Source: Methylobacterium sp. E-005 (GTDB lineage: Bacteria; Pseudomonadota; Alphaproteobacteria; Rhizobiales; Beijerinckiaceae). From it: a stretch of 38,329 nt of DNA. Location: the NCBI RefSeq assembly GCF_022829725.1, contig NZ_JAKSYG010000109.1, positions 1 to 38,329 of the forward strand. The letters are read 5' to 3'. Every line of letters starts with the position of its first letter. The stretch's first letter is position 1. Below the pieces are notes generated by a model, which searched no databases, had not been told where the DNA came from, and worked only from the letters and a program-made list of their open reading frames with translations. This document shows, piece after piece, positions 15,090 to 21,931 of this stretch. A program made the position numbers and the translations under genes.

Positions 15090-16265
15090 TCAAAATCCCA
15101 GGTCCCAACTTATCAAGGTGCCCCCAACCGGCGCATTCAGATTGAGGGTATGCGCACGCGCGCCCTTCGCCCGTTTGTACGCCCCACATCGTGAGTATAT
15201 GGTTATGGAGCCGTCCCGACACAGGTCCAGCGCCGCCTCCATTGAAGGCAGGCCCTTTCCGCGATGCGCTTGGCCTGTTGACGATCGACCGACCGCCATC
15301 GCGACTCGGATAGCGGTGCCATCGTTTCTCGTATCTTCAGGGTTAGGCGCTTCCTGGAACAGCCGCCTCCATCCTCTCTCGAACACATCATATCTGTCCC
15401 AGTCGACCAGCGTTGCGGGTATGCCTAGCCCACGATCGAAGACGCTGATCACCACCCTCCTGTCGCGCTTGTCAACCAACGCTGTGAGCCACCACCCCGG
15501 GAAGTGCGGTCTCGGGAATTCTAAGCCTTTAGGATAGGCATGATGTCTTGTATTGACCAAAGCCTCTATTATCGCATCGTAGATCGCAGTATCTTCTAAA
15601 GCTTCCGGAACGCCTAATTGCCGTAACAATAAATCAACCAACTCCCCATCGGCTTCCGAACCAGAACGAAATCTCAAAATTCTTAGATTATCCCCCTCCA
15701 GAAATGCTGGTCCTGAACTATTTATTCCGGCCATTTCGAGAAAGCCGATGCCATCGAGCATCATCCGCACTTGCGGGTTCCAATTCTCATAATCTACGGC
15801 ACGCGGAACGGCGGTGTGATCCCTCCTTACGCAGTCATATTCTGACGCCAAGACGAGCGCCACGGGTATCGATATATTTTTAATTTTGGTGAAATCGTAG
15901 TAATGTCCAACGCCGCTCATCTTTGTCTGAAGCACTGCACGCTTAAATTTTTGCTTGTTATGAAATCTCATCTTCCAAGAAAGGGCGAGCCTTCCTCTTA
16001 CATCTTGGAGAAATGTAGCTGTCTGATTGTAATTTTCTGAGAACGACAGTACCTCGGGTACCTCCAGGGCACCAGATAGTGAAAAGCCCTGCTCGAATTT
16101 CCCGTCCCTATAAAGGCTCACTTTTTTCAGAAAATTTTGATACAGCAGCTCTGAGCTGCCTAGTTTCAGGCGGGCTTTTTTTGCGTTCTCGCGAGTTCGC
16201 TTCCGAATTACTTTTCTGCCTCGGTAAATTAGATACCTGCGCTGAGCCTCCGATAAGCGCTTCAC
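15090..16265 (-). CDS. GHKL-type ATPase (histidine-kinase-like ATP-binding domain)
   Basis: The 391-residue protein has a very basic N-terminus, an uncharacterised middle, and a GHKL ATP-binding domain from about 205 to the end. The N-box is IYDAIIEALVNTRHHAYP (Glu234, Asn238), the G1 box is DRGLGIP (277-283), the G2-like loop is GQAHRGKGL (331-339), and GGT lies at 381-383. There is no His-phosphoacceptor helix, so it resembles anti-sigma or MutL-type ATPases more than sensor kinases. The GTG start overlaps the stop of a tiny upstream ORF, which ties it to the repressor operon. With the STAS-like and membrane genes it forms a coupled three-gene cassette. Confidence 0.75.
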   Translation of the reverse strand: MKRLSEAQRRYLIYRGRKVIRKRTRENAKKARLKLGSSELLYQNFLKKVSLYRDGKFEQGFSLSGALEVPEVLSFSENYNQTATFLQDVRGRLALSWKMRFHNKQKFKRAVLQTKMSGVGHYYDFTKIKNISIPVALVLASEYDCVRRDHTAVPRAVDYENWNPQVRMMLDGIGFLEMAGINSSGPAFLEGDNLRILRFRSGSEADGELVDLLLRQLGVPEALEDTAIYDAIIEALVNTRHHAYPKGLEFPRPHFPGWWLTALVDKRDRRVVISVFDRGLGIPATLVDWDRYDVFERGWRRLFQEAPNPEDTRNDGTAIRVAMAVGRSSTGQAHRGKGLPSMEAALDLCRDGSITIYSRCGAYKRAKGARAHTLNLNAPVGGTLISWDLGF

Positions 16266-16345
16266 TGCACCGGTTCCCCATCCTCCATCCGCAACACCTG
16301 CAGTCCCGCCTCCACGATCCCCTTCAGGTGCTCCAGCCCATTCAC
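16262..16345 (-). CDS. 27-residue coupled micro-ORF
   Basis: GTG at 16345 overlaps the stop of the 59-residue gene (GTGA), and its TGA overlaps the GTG of the ATPase gene. The peptide (VNGLEHLKGIVEAGLQVLRM...) could form one helix. The double overlap suggests it is translated, perhaps only to carry ribosomes to the ATPase start. Evidence is positional only. Confidence 0.35.
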   Translation of the reverse strand: MNGLEHLKGIVEAGLQVLRMEDGEPVQ

Positions 16346-16521
16346 TCCGATCGGCCCCCCACCCGGTGTCCTTCCAAGGTGGTTACCACCAGGACGGCCA
16401 GCGCGTCTCCGACCTGCAGCTCGGGATCCGGCAGGCGGATCGGCAGGATGAAGTCGGTGTGGAGCTCGCCGAGCTGGAGGTAGGCGGCCTTGTCGAGGCG
16501 GAAGGGCGCGAGCTGGGTCAT
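16342..16521 (-). CDS. 59-residue phage-type protein of the repressor operon
   Basis: MTQLAPFRLDKAAYLQLGEL, then ILPIRLPDPELQVGDALAVLVV. A small beta-rich protein whose ATG at 16521 overlaps the upstream stop. It is chosen over the longer frame at 16262-16540 because of that overlap and its cleaner composition. Function unknown. Confidence 0.5.
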   Translation of the reverse strand: MTQLAPFRLDKAAYLQLGELHTDFILPIRLPDPELQVGDALAVLVVTTLEGHRVGGRSE

Positions 16522-16892
16522 GAAGGCAATTGCTCCTCACCCCGATGCCAAGCCATTAGCTGCGGCTGTCCGTTTGTGAGGCCGTTTCGAAGGAGTGCCA
16601 CATCTTGGGGCCATCTGAGCGTCGCGGCCTGCGCCATGGTCGCCCAGGCCCACTCGCAGCCGGCGCGGGTGCGCTCCTGCCTCAGCCACTGACGCCACTC
16701 ATCGACGAGGTCGAAGATCCGCTCCGGGCAACTGCAGATCGGATCCACCCCGAACCAGTCGAGTAGGCCCGCGGGGCCAACCGCGATCGCGACGATCACG
16801 GCCCCAACAGCGATCCTGCTGGCGCGCTGGAGGAGGCGCGATCGCAGCCCGCTATAGCCGGTCGAGTCGAGGTGAGCGGCGAGCTCGGCCAT
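16518..16892 (-). CDS. Single-span membrane protein of the repressor operon
   Basis: A 124-residue protein with one hydrophobic helix (IAVGAVIVAIAVGPAGLLDWF, about 27-47), then a cysteine pair CSC and a Trp/Arg-rich helical tail (EWRQWLRQERTRAGCEWAWA). The ATG at 16892 lies 5 bp after the repressor stop. Membrane proteins next to repressors are often superinfection-exclusion or lysis-control factors, but this one is not recognised. Confidence 0.6.
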   Translation of the reverse strand: MAELAAHLDSTGYSGLRSRLLQRASRIAVGAVIVAIAVGPAGLLDWFGVDPICSCPERIFDLVDEWRQWLRQERTRAGCEWAWATMAQAATLRWPQDVALLRNGLTNGQPQLMAWHRGEEQLPS

Positions 16893-16897
16893 GGCTC

Positions 16898-17647
16898 TCA
16901 CATCCCGATCAGCTCGATCCACGGGATCACACGATGCAGCCGCGCCACCTCATCCTCGTCGAAGACGAGCTCCTTCGGCGGGTTAAACTGTTCGACGACG
17001 ATCTTCCCGCCGCCGCGTCGCACGAGGCGCTTCACGAACGCGCTGCCGGGCTCACCCTCGCTCGGCGCCTTGAGCTCGACGATGACGATGTCCCGCGGCT
17101 TCGGCCGGCGGTGAGGATCGACGTAGAGGGGATCGCCGTCCTCGTAGCGCTCAGCCATGCTGTCGCCGACGACGTAGACGACGAACACATCTCTCTTGCC
17201 CTCGATACCGGGCGGCCGAGGCGCATAGTCGATCGTCTGGCCATTGAAGCGGAAGTCGCCATCATCCCCGCAGACGCCGGTACCGAGGACCGGTACGTCG
17301 CGCGGCCCCTTGAACGCACCGAGCGGCTTGGTAGGCTCAGCAGCAATCCGCACGTTGCTATCATCGCGGGTGCCACTTATCTCTCGCGCGCTCGTTGAGT
17401 TATTGTTGCCTTTGGCGACCTTCGCGAGATCTTCGTCCGATATCTGTCCGATTATTACGGCCGGATCTACACCATAAATCTCTGCGGCTCTGGCGATCCG
17501 ATCGACTTTCAAGCCGCGGTCGCCGTCTTCGATTTTGGTATAGCCACCTTTCGACAAGCCAAAGCGATCGGCGGCCTGCTCTTGTGTCATGCCCGACACC
17601 TCTCGCAGCCGCTTGAGATTGTTCGTGAAAGGTCCCGCTTTCCCCAT
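16898..17647 (-). CDS. LexA/CI-type prophage repressor: XRE helix-turn-helix with S24 autocleavage domain
   Basis: The 249-residue protein has an XRE DNA-binding domain at about 8-62 (TQEQAADRFGLSKGGYTKIE) and a LexA/UmuD-type S24 domain. A Cys-Gly cleavage pair is at 126-127 (GTGVCGDD), as in UmuD. The catalytic serine is S163 in GDSMAERYEDGD and the lysine is K207 in FVKRLV. It should hold the element silent and self-cleave on RecA activation. The start is the ATG at 17647, which lies inside an operator copy; the frame upstream runs through promoter DNA and is not used. It heads a leftward operon that continues to 14182. Confidence 0.9.
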   Translation of the reverse strand: MGKAGPFTNNLKRLREVSGMTQEQAADRFGLSKGGYTKIEDGDRGLKVDRIARAAEIYGVDPAVIIGQISDEDLAKVAKGNNNSTSAREISGTRDDSNVRIAAEPTKPLGAFKGPRDVPVLGTGVCGDDGDFRFNGQTIDYAPRPPGIEGKRDVFVVYVVGDSMAERYEDGDPLYVDPHRRPKPRDIVIVELKAPSEGEPGSAFVKRLVRRGGGKIVVEQFNPPKELVFDEDEVARLHRVIPWIELIGM

Positions 17648-17655
17648 GGCGGGGA
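17641..17655. promoter_or_regulatory. Repressor operator C, on the repressor start codon
   Basis: TCCCC-ATGGC-GGGGA, a perfect palindrome with the same 5-bp spacer as the other operators. On the minus strand it contains the repressor ATG. Binding here would block transcription elongation or initiation of the repressor gene, giving negative autoregulation. Confidence 0.65.
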
Positions 17656-17683
17656 CATTGCGGGTTTTTGAATTTTGCGTCGT

Positions 17684-17698
17684 TCCCCATGTTGGGGC
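17684..17698. promoter_or_regulatory. Repressor operator D
   Basis: TCCCC-ATGTT-GGGGC lies between the repressor and Cro-like genes, 43 bp from operator C and 34 bp from operator E (centres). It probably overlaps the repressor promoter, whose hexamers are not clear. Confidence 0.65.
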
Positions 17699-17707
17699 AC
17701 TCCGCTC

Positions 17708-17737
17708 TTGACTATGATCCCCGATTTGGGGAATTGT
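17708..17737 (+). promoter_or_regulatory. Rightward early promoter (PR-like)
   Basis: TTGACT (17708-17713) and AATTGT (17732-17737) are separated by 18 bp. It is an almost exact twin of the leftward promoter. The expected start of transcription, about 17744, coincides with the ATG of the Cro-like gene at 17745, suggesting a leaderless mRNA. Confidence 0.7.
17718..17732. promoter_or_regulatory. Repressor operator E
   Basis: TCCCC-GATTT-GGGGA fills the spacer of the rightward promoter at 17708-17737, in exactly the place operator A takes in the leftward promoter. Confidence 0.75.
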
Positions 17738-17744
17738 CCCACCC

Positions 17745-17990
17745 ATGCGGCTGCTCGACTACATGCGAGAGGAAGGACTGGACGACGAGGCGTTCGCCGA
17801 ACGCCTCGGCGAGTGCGGTCCGTACGCTGTGAAGAAGTGGAAGTACGGGGAGCGCGAGCCCGACGCCTCGACGATCGTCCGGATCGAGCGTGCGACAAGC
17901 GGGCGGGTCGGGCTTCCCGACTGGGCAGCCCAGTCGGAGGAGCGCAAGGCCAAGCGCCTCGCCGCCCCCGCCGAGGGAGCCGCGGCATGA
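17745..17990 (+). CDS. Cro/YdaS-like helix-turn-helix protein
   Basis: An 81-residue protein with LLDYMREEGLDDEAFAERLGECGPYAVKKWKYGEREPDASTIVRIERAT, a compact HTH of the kind found opposite phage repressors. It ends in an Ala-rich tail. It is divergent from the S24 repressor with three operators near, so it should be the antirepressive Cro analogue. No Shine-Dalgarno sequence is seen before the ATG, in line with a leaderless transcript. Its stop overlaps the next start (ATGA). Confidence 0.78.
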   Translation: MRLLDYMREEGLDDEAFAERLGECGPYAVKKWKYGEREPDASTIVRIERATSGRVGLPDWAAQSEERKAKRLAAPAEGAAA

Positions 17991-18382
17991 CCACCGCCCG
18001 TAACCGCTGCCCCTACTACGGCAGCCCCACCACGCCGAACGGCCACCACGTGCCGACCCCTTCCGGCAGCGTGTTCACGGCCGAGCAGTGGATCCGTTTC
18101 GCGGGTTTCCTCCTCGGCCTTTGGCGACAGGTCACGAAGAAGCCGGGCGAGGCGATCCCGTCCACCGAGCAGATGACGCTCGACTTGGCCGCGGCCGTCG
18201 GCGTGCCGCTGCCCACCCGGCAGGACCAAGTCGCCATCCTGGCCAACGGCACGAAGGTTCAGACCAAGCTGCTGCCCTACGGCTCGGCCTCGATCCCGGC
18301 CGCCCGTAATCACCGAGCAGACGGACGAGGAGATCTCCGCCGAGCGCGCGTCCATGGCCCGGGCGAACGATCGCTTCCGTGA
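17987..18382 (+). CDS. Phage-type hypothetical protein, C-terminal frame doubtful
   Basis: A 131-residue product (MTTARNRCPYYGSPTTPNGH...). Through about residue 105 it looks like a protein (WIRFAGFLLGLWRQVTKKPGE, MTLDLAAAVGVPLPTRQDQVAIL). The last 27 residues (NHRADGRGDLRRARVHG) look like off-frame translation. The frame coding from about 18301 onward is different (see next entry). Either two genes overlap or one gene carries a frameshift near 18290-18305. Confidence 0.5.
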   Translation: MTTARNRCPYYGSPTTPNGHHVPTPSGSVFTAEQWIRFAGFLLGLWRQVTKKPGEAIPSTEQMTLDLAAAVGVPLPTRQDQVAILANGTKVQTKLLPYGSASIPAARNHRADGRGDLRRARVHGPGERSLP

Positions 18383-18518
18383 GCGGGCGCGGCGCGAGGC
18401 TGAAGCGCAGGGCCGCGGTCAGGCCACGTGGGGTCGGATCCCGATCAGCGACGAGCTCGCCCGCCAGATCGGCCTCCGGGTGCCCGTGCCCGACCACGAG
18501 GAGGCCGACGTCCACTGA
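18354..18518 (+). CDS. Small phage-type hypothetical protein or frameshifted C-terminus
   Basis: The frame reads VITEQTDEEISAERASMARANDR... with ATG at 18354 and ends VPVPDHEEADVH at 18518. Coding-like composition extends upstream of the ATG to about 18301, where the preceding ORF loses coding character. The complete unit may therefore be the C-terminal part of the preceding gene after a frameshift. Confidence 0.4.
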   Translation: MARANDRFRERARREAEAQGRGQATWGRIPISDELARQIGLRVPVPDHEEADVH

Positions 18519-18574
18519 ACCCACGCGCCCGGCCGATGCGCGACCAGGCCGGCCTCATCATCCAGGAGAGCTCT

Positions 18575-19003
18575 ATGACCAACAGCATCCACCTCACCGC
18601 TGGCATCGCCGCCGCCTACGTCAGCCACAACCACGTCGCGGCGGCCGACGTGCCGCTGATGCTCACGACGCTCCACGGGGCGCTGCGCGCGCTTCAGGAT
18701 GGACCTGTGACTGCGAACACCGCCGCTGCCGCGCCCGCCCCGGAGATCCCGTCCCCCTCGCAGATCCGCAAGTCGATCCGCCCGGACGGCCTCGTGAGCT
18801 TCCTCGACGGGCGCTCGTACAAGACGCTGAACCGGCATCTCACGGCGCATGGCCTCGACCCGCGGGCCTACCGCGACCGCTACGGCCTGCCGGCCGATTA
18901 TCCGATGGTCGCCCCGACCTACGCCGAGCAGCGCTCCGCCCTCGCCAAGGCGATCGGACTGGGCGTGCCCGGCGGCCAAGCGAAGCGGCAGGCGGCGGAG
19001 TGA
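18575..19003 (+). CDS. MucR/Ros-family transcriptional regulator
   Basis: The 142-residue protein has an N-terminal helical part (HLTAGIAAAYVSHNHVAAADVP), a Pro/Ala linker, and the MucR core: FLDGRSYKTLNRHLTAHGLDPRAYRDRYGLPADYPMVAPTYAEQRSALAKAIGLG. MucR proteins are alphaproteobacterial H-NS-like repressors of horizontally acquired and surface genes. The usual zinc-coordinating Cys-x2-Cys is absent; SIRPDGLVSFLDG stands where it would be. AGGAG precedes the ATG by about 8 bases. Confidence 0.88.
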   Translation: MTNSIHLTAGIAAAYVSHNHVAAADVPLMLTTLHGALRALQDGPVTANTAAAAPAPEIPSPSQIRKSIRPDGLVSFLDGRSYKTLNRHLTAHGLDPRAYRDRYGLPADYPMVAPTYAEQRSALAKAIGLGVPGGQAKRQAAE

Positions 19004-19311
19004 CGGCAATCCCACGAAAGGCGTTCAGCAAATTTGACCCGTACCGCAAGACCCGAACGCCTCAGCGCCAAGCACGCCGAGGCCGGACTTGCCCTGCTGG
19101 TTACTGCCACATGACGATGAAGCGTTTGGGCCAAATTATGAATGCGGGCGCCAATCTCAATTTTCGGCGCCAAAAGCGTATTCAGAACGAGAAAGTAACC
19201 GTCGCCACGGTAATAACTCCCTTGATATCAGAGGATCCCCGATGCTGCGGCGCGGTGCTCAACCAATCTTTGGCCGACGCGCTGCTCCGTCGCCGCGTTC
19301 GACCCCGTTAG
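19000..19311 (+). CDS. Doubtful small ORF downstream of mucR
   Basis: A GTG at 19000 overlaps the mucR stop (GTGA) and gives 103 residues, basic, with scattered cysteines (GRTCPAGYCHMTMKRLG). Composition is not strongly coding-like and no family is recognised. It is listed only because of the coupling. Otherwise 19004-19331 would be unassigned. Confidence 0.25.
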   Translation: MTAIPRKAFSKFDPYRKTRTPQRQARRGRTCPAGYCHMTMKRLGQIMNAGANLNFRRQKRIQNEKVTVATVITPLISEDPRCCGAVLNQSLADALLRRRVRPR

Positions 19312-19331
19312 GCGAGCGCGACAGGCCGGCG

Positions 19332-19700
19332 ATGAAGCGGTCGCATCAAGTCACTCTGGTGCTGCTTGGCTCGACCGCGCTCGTCGGCTGGCAGTACAGC
19401 CGTACCGCCCCGCCGATCCCCCAACCACTGCAGGTGGTGGAAAGCCCGGCCCAACCAGGCTGTGAACGTGGCGGGAGCTCCGCCTCACCGGGGTGTAGCG
19501 ATGGGCGATCACCGGTACAGGATCCCACCGGCAGGAGTACTGGGACATCGTCATCCGGCGGCCATGGGGGGTTTTTCGGTTTCTTCCATGGTGGCGCATC
19601 GTCCGGTGCGTCCGGTGCGAGCGCCGCCACGGGCACCACCACGTTCGGCGGCTTCGGGGTATCGGGACGTGCGGTAGCTGCGCACGGCGCAGGTGCATAA
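19332..19700 (+). CDS. Small exported protein paired with the GSP-synthase-like gene (YgiB/DUF1190-like position)
   Basis: The 122-residue protein has a signal or anchor helix (KRSHQVTLVLLGSTALVGWQ), two cysteines, and a Ser/Gly/Phe-rich C-terminus (GGHGGFFGFFHGG) of low complexity. Its TAA overlaps the ATG of the next gene (TAATG). In enterobacteria the YgiC/YjfC enzyme is encoded directly after a small YgiB/YjfM exported protein, and this arrangement is the same. Direct sequence similarity is weak, so the assignment is by context. Confidence 0.6.
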   Translation: MKRSHQVTLVLLGSTALVGWQYSRTAPPIPQPLQVVESPAQPGCERGGSSASPGCSDGRSPVQDPTGRSTGTSSSGGHGGFFGFFHGGASSGASGASAATGTTTFGGFGVSGRAVAAHGAGA

Positions 19701-20881
19701 TGCGCCGCCACATCCTTAACCCACGTGAAGACTGGCGCGCGGTCGCCGCCGACGACGGATACGACTTCCACACCACGGAGGACGGGCACGAGGTCTGGTC
19801 CGAGAGCGCGGCCTACAGCTTCACCCTCGCGCAGATCGAGGATGATCTGGAGGCGCCGACCGCCGAGCTGCACCGGCTGTGCCTCGACCTCGCCGCCGAG
19901 ATCGCTGAGAGCCCAGCGCTGATGCGGCGCCTCGGCATCCCGGACTGGGCCCACGGCCTCGTGACGCGCAGCCAATGCGTTCGGGATCCGCACCTCTACG
20001 GACGCTTCGATCTGGCCTACGACGGCACCGGGCCGGCGAAGCTCCTAGAGTACAACGCGGACACGCCGACCGCTCTGTTCGAGACGGCGGTGTTCCAGTG
20101 GCGATGGCTGGAGGACATGCGAGCCAGCGACGCGCTGCCGGCGGACGCCGACCAATTCAATTCGGTCCACGAGCGTCTGCTCGCCCGCCTCGTCGAGATC
20201 CGGGCCCGGGCCGGCAACGCGCTGCACCTGACCTGCATGACCGAGTTCCCCGAGGATCGCGGCACGGTCGGTTACCTCGCAGACTGCGCCGCGCAGGCCG
20301 ACCTGAAGGTGCGCCTCGTCGACGTGTCGGACATCGGCCTGCGCCAGGAGGTCGGTCGCCAGACCTTCGTTGATCGCGGCGGCGAGCCAATCCGCCTGTT
20401 GTTCAAGCTCTACCCGTGGGAGTGGCTCCTGCGGGACAGCTTCGGACCGGCGATCGTCGCCAGCGGCACGACCTTCCTCGAGCCGGCCTGGAAGATGGTC
20501 TTGAGCAACAAGGGCATCCTGCCCCTGCTCTGGGAGCGCCACCCGGGCCACCCGAACCTGCTGCCGGCCTACTTCGAGGCCGACCCGCGCAAGTTCGAAC
20601 TGGGCATGAGCTTCGCTCGCAAGCCGCTGCTGGGCCGCGAGGGGGCCAACGTCACCATCGTCACGGACGGGCAGGTCGCCGCGACCGAAGACGGCCCCTA
20701 CGCCGGGAGCGGCTACGTCCGGCAGGCTTTGGCGCCGATACCGGACTTTGACGGGCGGCGCGTCGTGATCGGATCGTGGGTGGTCGGTGATGAGCCGGCC
20801 GGGATGATCCTGCGCGAGAGTGCTGGGCCGATCTCGAACGATAGCTCGCAGCTGGTTCCGCACTTCATCGAGCCGACGTAA
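19700..20881 (+). CDS. Glutathionylspermidine synthase-like ATP-grasp protein (YgiC/YjfC family)
   Basis: The 393-residue protein is full length for the family. LLEYNADTPTALFET is the conserved Asn/Asp/Thr region near residue 115, FKLYPWEWLLRDSFG is a signature of the ATP-grasp part, and WKMVLSNKGILPLLW and PLLGREGANV follow, all in family order. Members are peptide-bond-forming enzymes related to the C-terminal synthetase of Gss; the substrates of the YgiC/YjfC branch are not settled. It is translationally coupled to the exported protein before it and lies inside the element, probably as cargo. Confidence 0.85.
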   Translation: MRRHILNPREDWRAVAADDGYDFHTTEDGHEVWSESAAYSFTLAQIEDDLEAPTAELHRLCLDLAAEIAESPALMRRLGIPDWAHGLVTRSQCVRDPHLYGRFDLAYDGTGPAKLLEYNADTPTALFETAVFQWRWLEDMRASDALPADADQFNSVHERLLARLVEIRARAGNALHLTCMTEFPEDRGTVGYLADCAAQADLKVRLVDVSDIGLRQEVGRQTFVDRGGEPIRLLFKLYPWEWLLRDSFGPAIVASGTTFLEPAWKMVLSNKGILPLLWERHPGHPNLLPAYFEADPRKFELGMSFARKPLLGREGANVTIVTDGQVAATEDGPYAGSGYVRQALAPIPDFDGRRVVIGSWVVGDEPAGMILRESAGPISNDSSQLVPHFIEPT

Positions 20882-20912
20882 CAGGCCAAGTGGTTACGAT
20901 CGCGACCCGATC

Positions 20913-21215
20913 TCAGACCAAGGCCGTCTGCCTCCAAATTCTCGACGTTGGACGCCGTGCAGCCGCAGGCGCGTCGACGCTGCACCCGATCTGATCGACC
21001 TTCCGCCAGGCGGCGCGGCAGACGATCAGCTCCCCCGTATAATCCACCGTCAGGACGAAGGCGTCGGGCACGTCCTCCGCGCCGGGCAGCGTCACCCTGA
21101 TGCCGCTCACGGATCGGTCGGAGACGATGCACGGCACGGTCCTGTGCTCGTCGATCAGGATCTGGCCACTGACATCGGACAGGTATGTACGGGACTCGGT
21201 ACGGCGCTCGATCAT
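20913..21215 (-). CDS. PilZ-domain protein
   Basis: About 100 residues. It starts MIERRTESRTYLSDVSGQIL, giving the Arg-x3-Arg c-di-GMP motif, followed by SDRSVSGIRV in the position of D/N-x-S-x-x-G, and ends in a beta-barrel-like stretch LTVDYTGELIVCRAAWRKVDQIGCSV. A start 27 bp upstream (21242) is possible. It is convergent with the YgiC-like gene. This is the second PilZ protein in the element. Confidence 0.75.
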   Translation of the reverse strand: MIERRTESRTYLSDVSGQILIDEHRTVPCIVSDRSVSGIRVTLPGAEDVPDAFVLTVDYTGELIVCRAAWRKVDQIGCSVDAPAAARRPTSRIWRQTALV

Positions 21216-21443
21216 CGGGTGCTCACGGCTCAACACAAACATTGTGCGCGGCCCGCATGCAGATCGGCTCTTGGAAACCGCTCAAATTGTACGGATCGGA
21301 GCAACCCGACTGTCGCCGGCGATGGGCGGAGGGGGCAGAAGCCCGACATGCCAGGCGTCCACGATGTCGCGCTTGCCACGCTTTCGTGATCCGGAACATG
21401 CTAGGAACGAGCAGCGGCGGTTTGGGCCGCGCCACCGCGCTCA

Positions 21444-21833
21444 ATGCTCACCCGTCCGGAAGGTCCTGATCCCCCTCGCGAGCCTTTCACCTGCGCCGAC
21501 GTCGAGCGTTGGCTGAAGACGGCATTCCGGGCGATGCCCTACACGCCCATCTACGCGCCACGCGGCAACACCCTGCAGAGCGCCAACAAGAGTCAGCCCA
21601 GCGCCACCTTCGACATCCTGGCCTTCACCGGCACCGTGCTCGGCGACCGGTCCGAGGAGCGCAAGATCGTACTCGTCTGGGCTCGGGCGATCGTCACCGA
21701 AGGCGAGGTCGGCGGGTCGATCTCACAGTTCTGCCAAGCTCGGGATATGCAGAGGCGCACGTTCGACAGGAAGCGGGTGCGCGCCTGCGAGAAGATCGCG
21801 GCTGAGAAGAACAGGATCGAGCGTCGCGGTTGA
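21444..21833 (+). CDS. DUF6362-like phage protein
   Basis: A 129-residue protein with FTCADVERWLKTAFRAMPYTPIYAPRG near the start and a helix-turn-helix-like middle (GSISQFCQARDMQRRTFDRKRVRACEKIA). The order resembles DUF6362 proteins of phages, which read like small DNA-binding proteins. The 228 bp before it (21216-21443) hold nothing recognisable. Confidence 0.6.
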   Translation: MLTRPEGPDPPREPFTCADVERWLKTAFRAMPYTPIYAPRGNTLQSANKSQPSATFDILAFTGTVLGDRSEERKIVLVWARAIVTEGEVGGSISQFCQARDMQRRTFDRKRVRACEKIAAEKNRIERRG

Positions 21834-21931
21834 GATGTCGCGCGCGAACAGCTTGACAATGTCCAAATCGGCGCTGGACCACAGTGCCGTTGCTGCTTCG
21901 TTTCGAACCGGCACAGCATTGGGGACCCACC

